DNA of 64,000 nucleotides from G963663315 sp963663315. GTDB taxonomy: Bacteria; Pseudomonadota; Gammaproteobacteria; Arenicellales; Poriferihabitantaceae. This document shows positions 1 to 9,694 of the stretch, in pieces. The position numbers and the translations under genes were made by a program. The notes under the pieces were generated by a model. The model made no database searches. It was not told the origin of the DNA and saw only the letters and a list, made by a program, of their open reading frames with translations. The number at the start of each line of letters is the position of its first letter. The first letter of the stretch is position 1. The stretch is taken from NCBI GenBank assembly GCA_963663315.1, contig OY760176.1, forward strand, positions 1,302,001-1,366,000, given 5' to 3'.

Positions 1-967
1 CAGCCAGCATCGCGGCATACATACCCCGGTTGTAAAGCACGGTGCCCAGGTTGGAACCGTCACCCGCTGCCTTACCGGCATCAACCACATATTTACGTAA
101 ATCGTCATACACGGCAAAGTCATCACCGACACCGTGGAAGGCAATAGCCTTGTAGCCATGCGCTCCCTCCCCGGCAGGGATTACATCGTTTTCGGAGGCT
201 GACCACCAAACCCCGATGAAATGATCCATTGGATAACGGATGTTGGCTGCTTCCTGAACCGCAACCTGATTCATTACACCCCAACCCCACATCAGTACAT
301 AATCAGGGCGTTCCCGGCGAATTCGCAGCCATAGTGATTTCTGTTCCTGACCGGGATGATCAACCGCCAGCAGGGTCAGGTTGTAGCTATGTTTTTTCGC
401 AAGCTCCTCAAGCGTACGAATCGGCTCCTTGCCGTAAGCCGAATTATGGTATACCAGAGTAATGGATTTGCCATTCAGATCGCCCCCTTCCTGACCAAGA
501 ATATAATTGACGATAATCGAAGCCGCATCCCAGTAAGTACCAGGATAGTTGAAGATATGGCTGAACACGGCGCCGTTGGCCGCAGAAGTCCGCCCATAAC
601 CCATGGAGTGAACCGGAATGCCATCGGCGGTCGCCTTGGGTATCAACTGATAGGTAATCCCGGTAGAAAGCGGTTGATAAACCAGAGCGCCTTCACCCTT
701 GGTGGATTCGTAGCATTCCACCCCTTTTTCGGTGTTGTATCCGGTTTCACAGGGCAATATACGAAGAGGGACCCCGCCAATACCTCCATCCCGCTCATTC
801 AGAAGGGTTAAATAATCGTGGTAGCCATCGGCAAACGGGATACCATTTGGCGCATAGGGTCCGGTACGATAATCCAGCGATGGAAACACCAGTTCCGCTG
901 ATGCCGTCCAGGAAGCGACTGACATCAACATTGCGATGCCTGAGGCAACAAGTCTAGTATGTTTCAT
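1..967 (-). CDS. Branched-chain-type ABC transporter substrate-binding protein (partial)
   Basis: This is a periplasmic solute-binding protein of the Leu/Ile/Val (peripla_BP_6) type, feeding the LivM/LivH/LivG transporter encoded just upstream. The reading frame is open from an ATG at 967 to the left window edge, about 322 codons, so the C-terminus is missing. It starts with a typical signal peptide (MKHTRLVASGIAMLMSVAS, then SWTASA before the likely cleavage site). A strong ribosome-binding site (AGGAGG) lies a few bases before the ATG. The body has family features such as a G-I-P-F-A-D-G-Y segment near the N-terminus and a DHPGQEQKSLWLRIRRERPD helix region. The true substrate is unknown: the linked acyl-CoA synthetase suggests a carboxylic acid rather than an amino acid. 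A livF gene, expected in such clusters, may lie beyond the left edge. Confidence 0.85.
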   Translation of the reverse strand, partial: MKHTRLVASGIAMLMSVASWTASAELVFPSLDYRTGPYAPNGIPFADGYHDYLTLLNERDGGIGGVPLRILPCETGYNTEKGVECYESTKGEGALVYQPLSTGITYQLIPKATADGIPVHSMGYGRTSAANGAVFSHIFNYPGTYWDAASIIVNYILGQEGGDLNGKSITLVYHNSAYGKEPIRTLEELAKKHSYNLTLLAVDHPGQEQKSLWLRIRRERPDYVLMWGWGVMNQVAVQEAANIRYPMDHFIGVWWSASENDVIPAGEGAHGYKAIAFHGVGDDFAVYDDLRKYVVDAGKAAGDGSNLGTVLYNRGMYAAMLA

Positions 968-1055
968 ATTTCCTCCTTTGGAAATGGTTTTTGTCCAGAT
1001 ACGCAACATTGAAATATTCAGGACTTCACGTTTATGGACAGGGTTACGGCCGTAA

Positions 1056-2132
1056 CTAATGTGGAAACGGCCAGAGTCTGAGTTTTTCTTTGGTGATTCT
1101 CCAAAGCTGAGCCAGCCCATGAGGCTCCACAATCAGGAAAAACATAATCAACCCGCCGATCAGAATAAGGATCAGGTGAGCCACCAGGTCGGTCGGCCAA
1201 CCCAGTCCGCCGACCATGATATTCTTTAATAATACTGGAATCAGCACCATAAAGGCAGCCCCTATGAATGAACCCAGTATGGACCCCAGTCCGCCGATGA
1301 TGATCATGAACAGGACCAGGAAGGATTTATCGATGCCGAATGCTTCAGTCGGCTCCGCGGCCCCGAGATAGATCATGAAAAACATGGCGCCCGAAACGCC
1401 GATGTAAAACGAACTGACAGCGAACGCCGACAATTTCGTTCGCAAGGGCGGCACCCCGATGATTTCAGCCGCAATATCCATATCCCGTATCGCCATCCAG
1501 GAGCGGCCGACTCTGCCGCGGGTCAGGTTCTTGGCGATCAGGGCGAACACCACCACGATTACAAGACAAAACAGGTAGGTCGCCCAGGGAGGAGAATTCG
1601 GTCCTGAAATGGCAATGCCGAAAATAAATCGCTCGGGAGCGGTAATCATTCCGGAACCTGAGTAGTTATAGAACCAGGGAACCTTGTTGAACAGCCAGAC
1701 CAGGAAAAACTGGGCAGCCAGCGTGGCCACAGCCAGATAAAAACCCTTGATTCTCAGACTGGGCAAGCCGAATAACACGCCGACAAGCGCCGTCACCCCT
1801 CCTGAGAGGAGTATCACGATAAACATGTTCATTTCAGGAAACGACGTGGTCAGTTTGTAGGACGCGTATGCGCCCACCGCCATAAAGCCACCCGTTCCCA
1901 GACTGAGCAGCCCGCAATATCCGGTCAACAGGTTCAATCCAAGCGCCGCCATGGCCCAGACCAGCACCGGGACAAGTACGGATTTCTCCCAGTAATCGTT
2001 TATCAGAAACGGCACAACCAGGAATGCAAAGGCGCAAACTGTAATCACAAACCATCGATCAAGGAAGATCGGAAACATCTGCTGATCCCCTTTGTAGGAT
2101 GTCTTGAAGTCTCCCGATTCTCTGTAAAACAT
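1056..2132 (-). CDS. livM: Branched-chain-type ABC transporter permease LivM
   Basis: This is an inner-membrane permease of the LivM family, 358 residues, one of two permeases forming the import channel with LivH. It shows about ten hydrophobic segments and the family-typical run LNLLTGYCGLLSLGTGGFMA near residues 65-85. The EAA-like loop region (RAIRDMDIAAEIIGV in other members; here MAIRDMDIAAEIIGVPP) is present near residue 215, where the permease contacts the ATPase. A GAGGAG ribosome-binding site precedes the ATG at 2132. It lies 26 bp after livH and about 90 bp before the substrate-binding protein gene, so all are probably one transcript. Confidence 0.9.
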   Translation of the reverse strand: MFYRESGDFKTSYKGDQQMFPIFLDRWFVITVCAFAFLVVPFLINDYWEKSVLVPVLVWAMAALGLNLLTGYCGLLSLGTGGFMAVGAYASYKLTTSFPEMNMFIVILLSGGVTALVGVLFGLPSLRIKGFYLAVATLAAQFFLVWLFNKVPWFYNYSGSGMITAPERFIFGIAISGPNSPPWATYLFCLVIVVVFALIAKNLTRGRVGRSWMAIRDMDIAAEIIGVPPLRTKLSAFAVSSFYIGVSGAMFFMIYLGAAEPTEAFGIDKSFLVLFMIIIGGLGSILGSFIGAAFMVLIPVLLKNIMVGGLGWPTDLVAHLILILIGGLIMFFLIVEPHGLAQLWRITKEKLRLWPFPH

Positions 2133-2158
2133 GATTTCTCCTCTACTTGGACCCGATT

Positions 2159-3160
2159 TTAAACTCGTTCTATGATTTTTTCGCCGAACAGTCCCTGTGG
2201 CCTGAACATCAGAAAGAGCAATGCCAGCACATAGGCAAACCAGTTTTCAGTGGCGCCTCCGATCAATGGCCCAATCGAATACTCAAACAACTTCTCACCC
2301 ACGCCAATAATCAACCCGCCGAGAATGGCGCCAGGTATGGATGTAAAGCCGCCCAGAATCAGCACTGGCAACGCTTTCAGGGCGATCAGGGAAAGAGAAA
2401 ACTGTACGCCTGATTTCGACCCCCACATGATACCTGCAACCAGGGCAACGAACCCGGCAATCGACCAGACGATGACCCAGATCACCCGCAGGGAAATACC
2501 GACGGTCAGTGCGGCCTGATGATCATCAGCCACTGCTCGTAACGCCCGGCCAATCTTGGTATATTGAGAGAACAGGGTCAGGGTTATGACGAGCGCTACA
2601 GCGATGACCGTCGCCCACACGTCCAGCACATCAATGTACATACCATAATAGTCCGCGCCTTCCGGGGCCCAGACCCGGGTAACATCTTCCAACCAGAACG
2701 AGCCTCCTGATGGAATGCCCACATCAAGGGGTTTTATATTCGCCCCCCACATCAGATCTCCCATTCCCTCCATGAAAAAGGCCAGACCGATAGTTGCCAT
2801 GAACAGGATAATCGGCGCCTGGTTAATCAGATGCCTGAGCACCAGCTTCTCGACCAGCCAGGCAAATACAATCATCAGTAAAACGGTCAATACAATAGCC
2901 ATGAAGCTATTCATGCCCTCGCCCCAGTTATGATAATCCGTACCGAAAATAACATTGATCAAATGCGCGAACGGAATCTGTCCGGTCTGAAACCCGACCA
3001 GAGTCAAAGCCGCAAACAGAGCCATCACCCCTTGCGCGAAATTGAAAATTCCCGATGCCTTGAATATCAGGACGAAACCCAGCGCCACCAGAGAATACAT
3101 TATCCCGGCCATCAGCCCGTTCAGCATAACCTCGATGATATTCAGTATCTCAGGACTCAT
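2159..3160 (-). CDS. livH: Branched-chain-type ABC transporter permease LivH
   Basis: This is the second inner-membrane permease of the importer, LivH family, 333 residues. The N-terminus carries the family pattern NGLMAGIMYSLVALGFVLIF followed by ASGIFNFAQGVMALFAA, close to known LivH proteins. The cytoplasmic coupling loop RALRAVADDHQAALTVGI is seen near residue 205, and the end motif LMFRPQGLFGEKIIERV is typical. The gene begins 6 bp after livG ends, indicating translational coupling. Substrate is not determined by the sequence. Confidence 0.9.
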   Translation of the reverse strand: MSPEILNIIEVMLNGLMAGIMYSLVALGFVLIFKASGIFNFAQGVMALFAALTLVGFQTGQIPFAHLINVIFGTDYHNWGEGMNSFMAIVLTVLLMIVFAWLVEKLVLRHLINQAPIILFMATIGLAFFMEGMGDLMWGANIKPLDVGIPSGGSFWLEDVTRVWAPEGADYYGMYIDVLDVWATVIAVALVITLTLFSQYTKIGRALRAVADDHQAALTVGISLRVIWVIVWSIAGFVALVAGIMWGSKSGVQFSLSLIALKALPVLILGGFTSIPGAILGGLIIGVGEKLFEYSIGPLIGGATENWFAYVLALLFLMFRPQGLFGEKIIERV

Positions 3161-3166
3161 TGGATC

Positions 3167-3961
3167 TCAGGACTCATGGGAAACTCCCAGATAGGCATCA
3201 ATCACCGCCTGGTTGTTGCGCACCGCATCTGGAGTTCCATCCGCCAGTTTCTTGCCATAATTCAGCACAACCACCCGATCGGATATATCCATCACTACAC
3301 CCATGTCATGTTCAATCAGTGCAATCGTTGTGCCAAATTCGTGATTCACATCCAATATAAATCGACACATGTCTTCCTTTTCTTCCAGATTCATCCCGGC
3401 CATCGGTTCGTCCAGCAGAAGCAACTTGGACTCAGCAGCCAGCGCCCGACCCAGTTCGACCCGCTTTTGCAGGCCATAGGGCAACCGTCCCACCGGAATA
3501 TTGCGAATCGACTGGATTTTGAGAAAATCAATAATACCTTCAACCCGTTCGCGGTGCTCTATCTCCTCGCGTTGTGCCGGACCATTCCAAAGCACGTGCC
3601 AGAACAGATTGGTTTTCATCTTGATGATCCGCCCCGCCATCAGATTATCCAATGTGGTCATGCCTTTGAACAGGGCGATATTCTGGAATGTTCTTGAGAT
3701 GCCCAGTCTGGCAACATCGTGCGGCTTCATGTGAACACGAAGCTTGTTGTCAAACCATATCTCCCCTTTCTGGGGATGGTAAAATCCATTGATCACATTG
3801 AGCATGGAACTCTTGCCGGAGCCATTGGGGCCGATAATGGCACGCACCTCCCCTTCCAGTATATTAAAACTGACATTCTTCAGCGCCTCTACACCGCCAA
3901 ATGACAGTGAGATATCCTTTACTTCAAGAAGGGCGGTGGCCGGATTCAATTCGGTGTCCAC
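3167..3961 (-). CDS. livG: Branched-chain-type ABC transporter ATP-binding protein LivG
   Basis: This is a cytoplasmic ATPase of the LivG family, 264 residues. Walker A is GPNGSGKS at residues 44-51. The ABC signature is LPYGLQKR at 160-167, the LivG-type variant rather than LSGGQ. Walker B is LLLLDEP at 180-186, and the switch histidine is His218. The start is a GTG at 3961; an ATG a few bases upstream is in another frame. The gene follows the acyl-CoA synthetase by about 90 bp and precedes livH by 6 bp. The partner ATPase LivF is not in the window. Confidence 0.9.
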   Translation of the reverse strand: MDTELNPATALLEVKDISLSFGGVEALKNVSFNILEGEVRAIIGPNGSGKSSMLNVINGFYHPQKGEIWFDNKLRVHMKPHDVARLGISRTFQNIALFKGMTTLDNLMAGRIIKMKTNLFWHVLWNGPAQREEIEHRERVEGIIDFLKIQSIRNIPVGRLPYGLQKRVELGRALAAESKLLLLDEPMAGMNLEEKEDMCRFILDVNHEFGTTIALIEHDMGVVMDISDRVVVLNYGKKLADGTPDAVRNNQAVIDAYLGVSHES

Positions 3962-4053
3962 GCCACCATGTTATTCGGTTACGACGGTCGATGTTCATAA
4001 AATATCTTTAATTAAAGTTATATGATTGTATCTGTTCTGCAATACCTGCCGGA

Positions 4054-5967
4054 TCAGGCGACATCCGCATCCATTATGTTGAGGTCCGCTTCTATGGCGC
4101 CCTTGCGACCATCCTCGAACGTGACTTCCGATTTTATATGACAGTTGGCTGCCCCGGAGTATAACGCATCAATCAACGGAGCATACTTTTCGGCAATAAT
4201 TCGTCGGCGTACTTTTCTGGTGCGGGTCAATTCGCCGTCATCGGCGTCAAGTTCCTTGTGCAGAATCAGGAATCGTCGAATCCGGGATGCAGACAGTTTC
4301 CTGTCCGAGGACAAGTCCCTGTTGACCTGTTGAATATTCTCGAGCACCATTTTGTATACATCCGGATGCCCGGCCAGTTCCTGATAACTCGCATATGGAA
4401 TGTTATTGCGCTCTGCCCAGTTTCCGACCGCATCAAGGTCAATATTGATCATTACCGAGACATAGTCCCGGTCAACACCCAACGCAACCGCTTCCTTGAT
4501 CTGCGGGAAGAACTTGAGTTTGTTCTCTATATATTTCGGGGCGAACAATGCGCCATCGTTCAACTTGCCGACATCCTTGATGCGATCAATGATTTTCAGA
4601 TGCCCGTTATCATCGAAATATCCGGCATCACCGGTCATCACCCAGCCCTCATCGTTTTTGGTTTCCCTGGTCGCTTCATCATTCTTGTAGTAACTCTGAA
4701 AGACACCCGGGCCACGGTAAATCACCTCCCCCTCTTCTGTAATTTTTACTTCTACGTCAGGCGAGGGAATACCCACGGTATCGGCATAAACTTCGCCATC
4801 CGGCTGTGCCGTAATGAATACAGCCGCTTCGGTTTGCCCGTATAGCTGCTTTACATTGATACCAAGCGAACGGAAAAACACGAATATCTCTGGACCGATC
4901 GCTTCGCCAGCGGTGTAGGCAACACGAATCCGGCTAAACCCCATGGTGTTTTTCAACGGCGCATAAATCAGCCAGTCACCCAACCGGTGCAGTAACCGGT
5001 CCTTGAAAGAAACGGGTTTACCGTCGAGAATCCTGACCCCTGTGGTACTGGCAATCGCCATGAACCAGTGAAACAACCTTTGCTTGAACTTACTTGCATC
5101 TTCCATGCGGATCATCACCGTAGTCAACAGATTTTCAAATACCCGGGGCGGAGCAAAATAATAAGTGGGACCGATTTCGCGAAGATCCGTTGCTACCGTG
5201 GCATCACTTTCCGGACAATTGATACACATCCCGGTCACATACGCCTGTCCATACGAGAAAATATGATCGCCCACCCAGGCCAATGGCAAATAAGCCAGCA
5301 TCTCTTCATTTTCAGTCAGGTTATCCTGTTTCGCACTGTTCCTGGACGTAATCAAGACATTGTCATTGGATAGGACCACCCCTTTCGGGTTACCCGTTGT
5401 CCCTGAGGTATAAAGCAAAATTCCAATATCACTCCCACTGCACTGGTCAATTTCTCCCTGCAGAAACTGTGGATTGTTGGTGGCATATTCCCTGCCTGCA
5501 TTCTGAACATCAACAAAATCATGCAAACCGGTTTTATCGTAATCTCTCAGGCCACGAGAGTCGTCATAGATAATATTTTTCAGCGCTTCACAGTCAGGCT
5601 TGATCTCCAGAATTTTGTCCACCTGTTCCTGATCTTCAGCCAGTACGTGACTGACGCCGGCATGATTGAGGACATACAACATTTCCTCAGCCACTGAATC
5701 GGCGTAAATCGGAACCGGAATTCCGCCGAGACATTGTGCGGCACAGATCCCCCAATACAGTCGAGGACGGTTTGCCCCGGCAATTGCAATCTTGTCGCCC
5801 CGCCCGAATCCAAGAGTTACCAATCCATTCGCCAGCAGAAAAATCTCATCCCTGACCTCCTTCCAGGTCCAGCTTTGCCAGATACCCATATCTTTTTCGC
5901 GTATCGCAGTGCTGCCGGCAAACCGGTCTGCATTTTGTATCAGCAATTTTGGAAATGTATCGTTCAT
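4054..5967 (-). CDS. AMP-dependent acyl-CoA synthetase linked to Liv-type transporter
   Basis: This is a member of the adenylate-forming superfamily that probably activates a carboxylic acid (long-chain or aromatic) to its CoA thioester through an acyl-AMP. The phosphate-binding loop YTSGTTGNPKG lies at residues 186-196 counted from the ATG at 5967. The later motifs YGQTEA and GWVMTGDAGYFD followed by IDRIKDVGKLNDG are also present. An earlier TTG at 6018 gives 17 extra residues with no resemblance to the family. The ATG start gives MNDTFPKLL, a family-typical beginning, so I prefer it. No convincing ribosome-binding site is seen. Its place at the head of a liv-type operon suggests that the transporter delivers its substrate. 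Specificity cannot be read from the sequence. Confidence 0.85.
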   Translation of the reverse strand: MNDTFPKLLIQNADRFAGSTAIREKDMGIWQSWTWKEVRDEIFLLANGLVTLGFGRGDKIAIAGANRPRLYWGICAAQCLGGIPVPIYADSVAEEMLYVLNHAGVSHVLAEDQEQVDKILEIKPDCEALKNIIYDDSRGLRDYDKTGLHDFVDVQNAGREYATNNPQFLQGEIDQCSGSDIGILLYTSGTTGNPKGVVLSNDNVLITSRNSAKQDNLTENEEMLAYLPLAWVGDHIFSYGQAYVTGMCINCPESDATVATDLREIGPTYYFAPPRVFENLLTTVMIRMEDASKFKQRLFHWFMAIASTTGVRILDGKPVSFKDRLLHRLGDWLIYAPLKNTMGFSRIRVAYTAGEAIGPEIFVFFRSLGINVKQLYGQTEAAVFITAQPDGEVYADTVGIPSPDVEVKITEEGEVIYRGPGVFQSYYKNDEATRETKNDEGWVMTGDAGYFDDNGHLKIIDRIKDVGKLNDGALFAPKYIENKLKFFPQIKEAVALGVDRDYVSVMINIDLDAVGNWAERNNIPYASYQELAGHPDVYKMVLENIQQVNRDLSSDRKLSASRIRRFLILHKELDADDGELTRTRKVRRRIIAEKYAPLIDALYSGAANCHIKSEVTFEDGRKGAIEADLNIMDADVA

Positions 5968-6249
5968 GAATTTGAATACTATCGTTGCAGCTACAAGGAT
6001 GACAGCATTGTAAATCAAGTCGTATCAATGTGCAGCGGCTTTGTTGATTTAAAGCAATCCGGTCAGTTTTGTGGTACAATTTGCCCCTAATCGCGAGATT
6101 TGGATTAAAGCGAGACGCAAATGCATTTCAATGCAAGCGTACAGGGTATCTGTTATTCATCAAACCAATCCAGGATCACTTGCCACAACGGTCTGCACCG
6201 GATTGGTAGTATAGCGCGATATAACACGACGGGTAAGAGGAAGCGGGAA

Positions 6250-7308
6250 ATGCAAAATGCGGTGGCAAGGTATCTTGAAGAGCTTGAGAAGCATTTCCAT
6301 GACAACAGGAAGATAACCCGAAGATCCATAAGTCGGTTTGATGATTTCCAGTCGCTCAATTCCTGTTTGATTACCCGCGCGCTCGAAACCGAGGGCGCAA
6401 GTCTGTGGGTGGGCGTCAATCCGGCGTCTGTGCACAGCCTTTACGAAGTCGCCCTGTATACTCTGGCGGTTCATTTCTTCCGGCTCAATCACACCGAGAG
6501 CAGCGGGAATTCACCCAGAAAGGGTGATAAATATCAAAAAGGGAAGAATATTTTTGAAGTCATTGACCCCGATTATACCGATGACCTCGGATATACGGGA
6601 ATAAAACTCAAGGCCATCAACTGCAATCGGTCCGACCTGACCACCAAGCCGACCCTTGAGTACCTGAATGAAAGATACACGCCGTTAACCACAAATGCGA
6701 ATATCACCGCAACAAGCTTTGAACCGATACTGAAATTGTTCAGGGAGGCAATGGGACAAAAAGTCAATTTGCCGCCTTTTCGGAATAAATTCGCTATTAT
6801 CGTAGCCAGGGACCAGTTCGAACACTGCTTCGAAAAAACCGACAGGAAAGCCTACCCTTATGTCCATCTGGGGGATCAAGGCTGGCGCTCAAGAAACCCG
6901 GAAGATCTGGGAGACAATCTGTTTTATATTGCGCATTGCTACGAGGACATCAAAGCGCCTGTTCTTGAAAAGGGCATTGAGCTTGACGTTGTGGCGTTTT
7001 TCGGCAAATCGATAGATGCCGGGGTGCTGGATGATATTGACCGGAAACATGTCAAGCGTGTAATCGCCATCGGGCCCGAGCGGCCAGAACGACCTGATAT
7101 GGGCTCACTGTTGTGCTGGCAATGGACACCGCCTGAGCTTACGCTTCTGCAAAAGACCGAACCTGATATCCCGCTCCACAATCTGAATGGGACACAGTTT
7201 GACAGCGGCCTGATTGAAGACCTGATCGCAGAAATGAGTTCTTCCGACAGAAAGGAATTGTCAGGTATCACCTTCCCGCCCGAGGAACAGGTCGAAAAAC
7301 AGGCATGA
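6250..7308 (+). CDS. Hypothetical protein of unknown function
   Basis: I do not recognise this protein. The frame is open from 6121, but the ATG at 6250 is preceded by a good ribosome-binding site (AGAGGAAG) and starts a helical stretch (MQNAVARYLEELEKHFHD), so I choose it; the product is 352 residues. It has no signal peptide or obvious membrane segment and looks like a soluble cytoplasmic protein. Visible elements are a segment VGVNPASVHSLYEVALYTLAV near residue 55 and several Trp-containing stretches in the C-terminal half. It stands alone on the plus strand between two minus-strand operons, head to head with the acyl-CoA synthetase and tail to tail with dddP. A defence or regulatory role is possible but unsupported. 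Confidence 0.6.
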   Translation: MQNAVARYLEELEKHFHDNRKITRRSISRFDDFQSLNSCLITRALETEGASLWVGVNPASVHSLYEVALYTLAVHFFRLNHTESSGNSPRKGDKYQKGKNIFEVIDPDYTDDLGYTGIKLKAINCNRSDLTTKPTLEYLNERYTPLTTNANITATSFEPILKLFREAMGQKVNLPPFRNKFAIIVARDQFEHCFEKTDRKAYPYVHLGDQGWRSRNPEDLGDNLFYIAHCYEDIKAPVLEKGIELDVVAFFGKSIDAGVLDDIDRKHVKRVIAIGPERPERPDMGSLLCWQWTPPELTLLQKTEPDIPLHNLNGTQFDSGLIEDLIAEMSSSDRKELSGITFPPEEQVEKQA

Positions 7309-7345
7309 CCCGCCGATCAAGAACTGATTCTAAGGAGGGATAAGG

Positions 7346-8656
7346 CTAACTCATCAATTTCGGATCATGATGAAAGTGAGTAAGTAATTCATAACCATCT
7401 TCGGTAATGACGATCTGATCTTCAAGTTTCACACCTTCCTTGCCACCGACTTCACCAATATACGCTTCGGCAGTCAAACACATGCCTGGTTGCAGAACAC
7501 CGTCATAACCATTCGATTCCCATGCCTCGGGATAATAGATTGCCGGGTATTCATCACACAGCCCGACACCGTGGTATTTCACTCCGTACTGTAGCTCACG
7601 ATATTTCTGATCAAGTTGATTACCGCCGAATGTAAGCTCCTTGAAGGTAAGACCGGGTTTCAATAACTCCATGTCTTCCATAATGTGCTCATAGGCAACT
7701 TTGAATAGCTGTTTTTGCTCTCCAGTGGCTAAGGATTCGCCAGCAACCCAGCTCCTGGATATGTCGACACAATAGCCATAGACGCCCACCAAATCCGTAT
7801 CCAGGGCGATCATATCCCCCGGCTGGATGATTCTGGGTCCGCATTCAGCCATCCACGGATTGGTCCTCGGCCCTGAAGACAGAATTCGGGTTTCAATCCA
7901 GTCACCCCCGCGTTTGATATTGCCGGCGTGCAGATGAGCCCACAATTCATTTTCACTGATTCCGGGCCAGACCGCCGCCTCGAACTCGTGTAATGTGGCC
8001 TCACATGCAGCAATAGCGCAGCGCATGGCCTTCAGTTCATTATCATTTTTAATCTCCCTGGCCGTTTCCATCATTGCCATGCCAGGCATGATCTGAATCC
8101 CGGTTCTGTCAAATGCCCGCACTCCCGTGATTTCCAGCCGGTCAACCGCAAGTCGGCGATTGCCAGCGCCATGCCGCCTCAGTAGCTGGTCGATTTCGAG
8201 GGCAAACTTCCCTGCAAATTCGTCACATCGACTGCCGCCGGTAAAATAGAAAAAACCGGACAAGTCCCTGATTTCGTCAATCAATGGAAGATGTTCACTC
8301 AGATGCCCACAGTTGTGAAAATCAAACAGGACTACCGGTCCATCGGTCGCAATAAAACAGCATCTGGCCGAATTGTGGGTAATCCATAATTGCATGTTGG
8401 TGCTGTCGGTTGCATAACGTATATTCAAAGGGTCGAACAGCAATGCCCCCGCATAATCGTTTTTCCTCAACTGTTCTCTGACCCGCTCAAGACGATATTC
8501 CCTCAATGCTTCCATATCCGGTGGTTCCACCCCCAGAACCGCCCATTCATCAAAGGCCAGTTGGCTCGGGCCAATTTCAACGCGATCATTGTGATCGGGC
8601 GTATTGTCAGGTTTACGCAGGAAACTCTTGCGTAACGCACTCAGCCTTGTATTCAT
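7346..8656 (-). CDS. dddP: DMSP lyase DddP (M24 metallopeptidase fold)
   Basis: DddP cleaves dimethylsulfoniopropionate to dimethyl sulfide and acrylate, using a di-metal centre in a creatinase/M24 fold. The product is 436 residues, the usual length. From memory of the Ruegeria lacuscaerulensis enzyme, the metal ligands are Asp295, Asp297, Asp307, His371, Glu406 and Glu421, and the catalytic residue is Asp377. Here Asp286, Asp288, Asp298, His362, Glu397, Glu412 and Asp368 occupy all these positions with one constant offset of nine residues. The N-terminal motif DPLNIRYATDSTNMQLW (residues 75-91) is also typical of DddP. The gene lies 45 bp downstream of acuI on the same strand, which fits removal of the acrylate product. 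Close non-DMSP M24 homologues exist, so activity is inferred. Confidence 0.82.
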   Translation of the reverse strand: MNTRLSALRKSFLRKPDNTPDHNDRVEIGPSQLAFDEWAVLGVEPPDMEALREYRLERVREQLRKNDYAGALLFDPLNIRYATDSTNMQLWITHNSARCCFIATDGPVVLFDFHNCGHLSEHLPLIDEIRDLSGFFYFTGGSRCDEFAGKFALEIDQLLRRHGAGNRRLAVDRLEITGVRAFDRTGIQIMPGMAMMETAREIKNDNELKAMRCAIAACEATLHEFEAAVWPGISENELWAHLHAGNIKRGGDWIETRILSSGPRTNPWMAECGPRIIQPGDMIALDTDLVGVYGYCVDISRSWVAGESLATGEQKQLFKVAYEHIMEDMELLKPGLTFKELTFGGNQLDQKYRELQYGVKYHGVGLCDEYPAIYYPEAWESNGYDGVLQPGMCLTAEAYIGEVGGKEGVKLEDQIVITEDGYELLTHFHHDPKLMS

Positions 8657-8701
8657 GGCTTTTTATGTATGATAAATCATCAGTGATTTTTGAGTAACGA
8701 A

Positions 8702-9694
8702 CTAATCCTGTATCCTGATGATGGTTCGACCGACATTGGCGCCGCTCAGATAATTCCCGAAAGTTTCAGCGAGGTTTTCGAAGGCAACGACACGGGTCAT
8801 AATCTTATCCAGGTTGACAGGCTTCAAATCCCCTCCCAGCCTGCTCCACAAGTCATTTCGTACCTGGCTCGGCATTTCAATCGAGTTTATCCCCAGCAGG
8901 GAAACCCCCCGCAGGATAAACGGCATGACGGTTGTATTCAATCTGAAATCATCCACCAGCCCTATGCTTGCGATATTTCCCCAGGGTTTCACCGTCCGGG
9001 TCAGCCAGGCCAGCGTCTCTCCCCCGGCATTGTCCACAGCCCCGCCCCAGGTTGCCTTTTCCAAAGGGCGAGTTCCCATTTCGATATCATGCCGGTCAAT
9101 AAATTCGGTTGCCCCAAGTTGTCTCAGAAATTCATACTGGTCTTTTTTGCCGGTAAATGCGGTAACCTGATACCCTCTGGATGAAAGAATATCAATTGCA
9201 ATCGAGCCGACTCCTCCGGTAGCTCCGGTAACCAGAACCGGACCATGATCAGGAGTCTGGCCATTTTGCTCCATACGCATAACGGCCATGGCTGCGGTGA
9301 ATCCGGCAGTACCCAGTATCATCGCCTGTTTCAGGGACAACCCTTCCGGCAAGGGCACGATACAATCCCCTTTCACCCTTGCAACTTCCGAATACCCGCC
9401 ATCGGCCGTTTCGGATAACCCGCACCCGGCGACCAATACCGGGTCCCCTTCCTGATAGCGATCATCACTCGAAGCGACTACGATGCCAGACAGGTCGACG
9501 CCTCCATTCAATGGGTATTGCCTGAGAATTTTTCCTTTGCCGGTGGCGGCAAGCACATCCTTGTAATTGATCCCCGACCACTTGACGCTGATGACGACTT
9601 CTCCCTCGGTAAGATCATCAAGCGTAATCTGTTGGAAACCGGCTGTGATTTGTTTTTCGACCAGATTTATTCTGTATGCATTGAATGGCTTCAT
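8702..9694 (-). CDS. acuI: Acrylyl-CoA reductase AcuI (YhdH family)
   Basis: This is an NADPH-dependent medium-chain reductase of the YhdH/AcuI family, which reduces toxic acrylyl-CoA to propionyl-CoA. The ATG at 9694 gives 330 residues and begins MKPFNAYRI; an earlier start at 9781 adds a tail unlike the family. AGGA lies about 8 bases before the ATG. The family run WSGINYKDVLAATGKG is near residue 45, and the dinucleotide-binding turn VTGATGGVGS is near residue 150. It is the first gene of a likely two-gene transcript with dddP and comes 87 bp after pgpA. YhdH homologues are common without DMSP metabolism; the adjacent dddP makes the acrylate role likely. Confidence 0.85.
   Translation of the reverse strand: MKPFNAYRINLVEKQITAGFQQITLDDLTEGEVVISVKWSGINYKDVLAATGKGKILRQYPLNGGVDLSGIVVASSDDRYQEGDPVLVAGCGLSETADGGYSEVARVKGDCIVPLPEGLSLKQAMILGTAGFTAAMAVMRMEQNGQTPDHGPVLVTGATGGVGSIAIDILSSRGYQVTAFTGKKDQYEFLRQLGATEFIDRHDIEMGTRPLEKATWGGAVDNAGGETLAWLTRTVKPWGNIASIGLVDDFRLNTTVMPFILRGVSLLGINSIEMPSQVRNDLWSRLGGDLKPVNLDKIMTRVVAFENLAETFGNYLSGANVGRTIIRIQD

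Noticed and set aside
356..811. A 151-codon plus-strand frame at the left edge
   Set aside because: The minus-strand frame through the same bases encodes a complete-looking binding protein with signal peptide and ribosome-binding site.
5968..6018. Upstream TTG start for the acyl-CoA synthetase
   Set aside because: It adds a hydrophobic tail unlike the family; the ATG at 5967 gives the canonical N-terminus.
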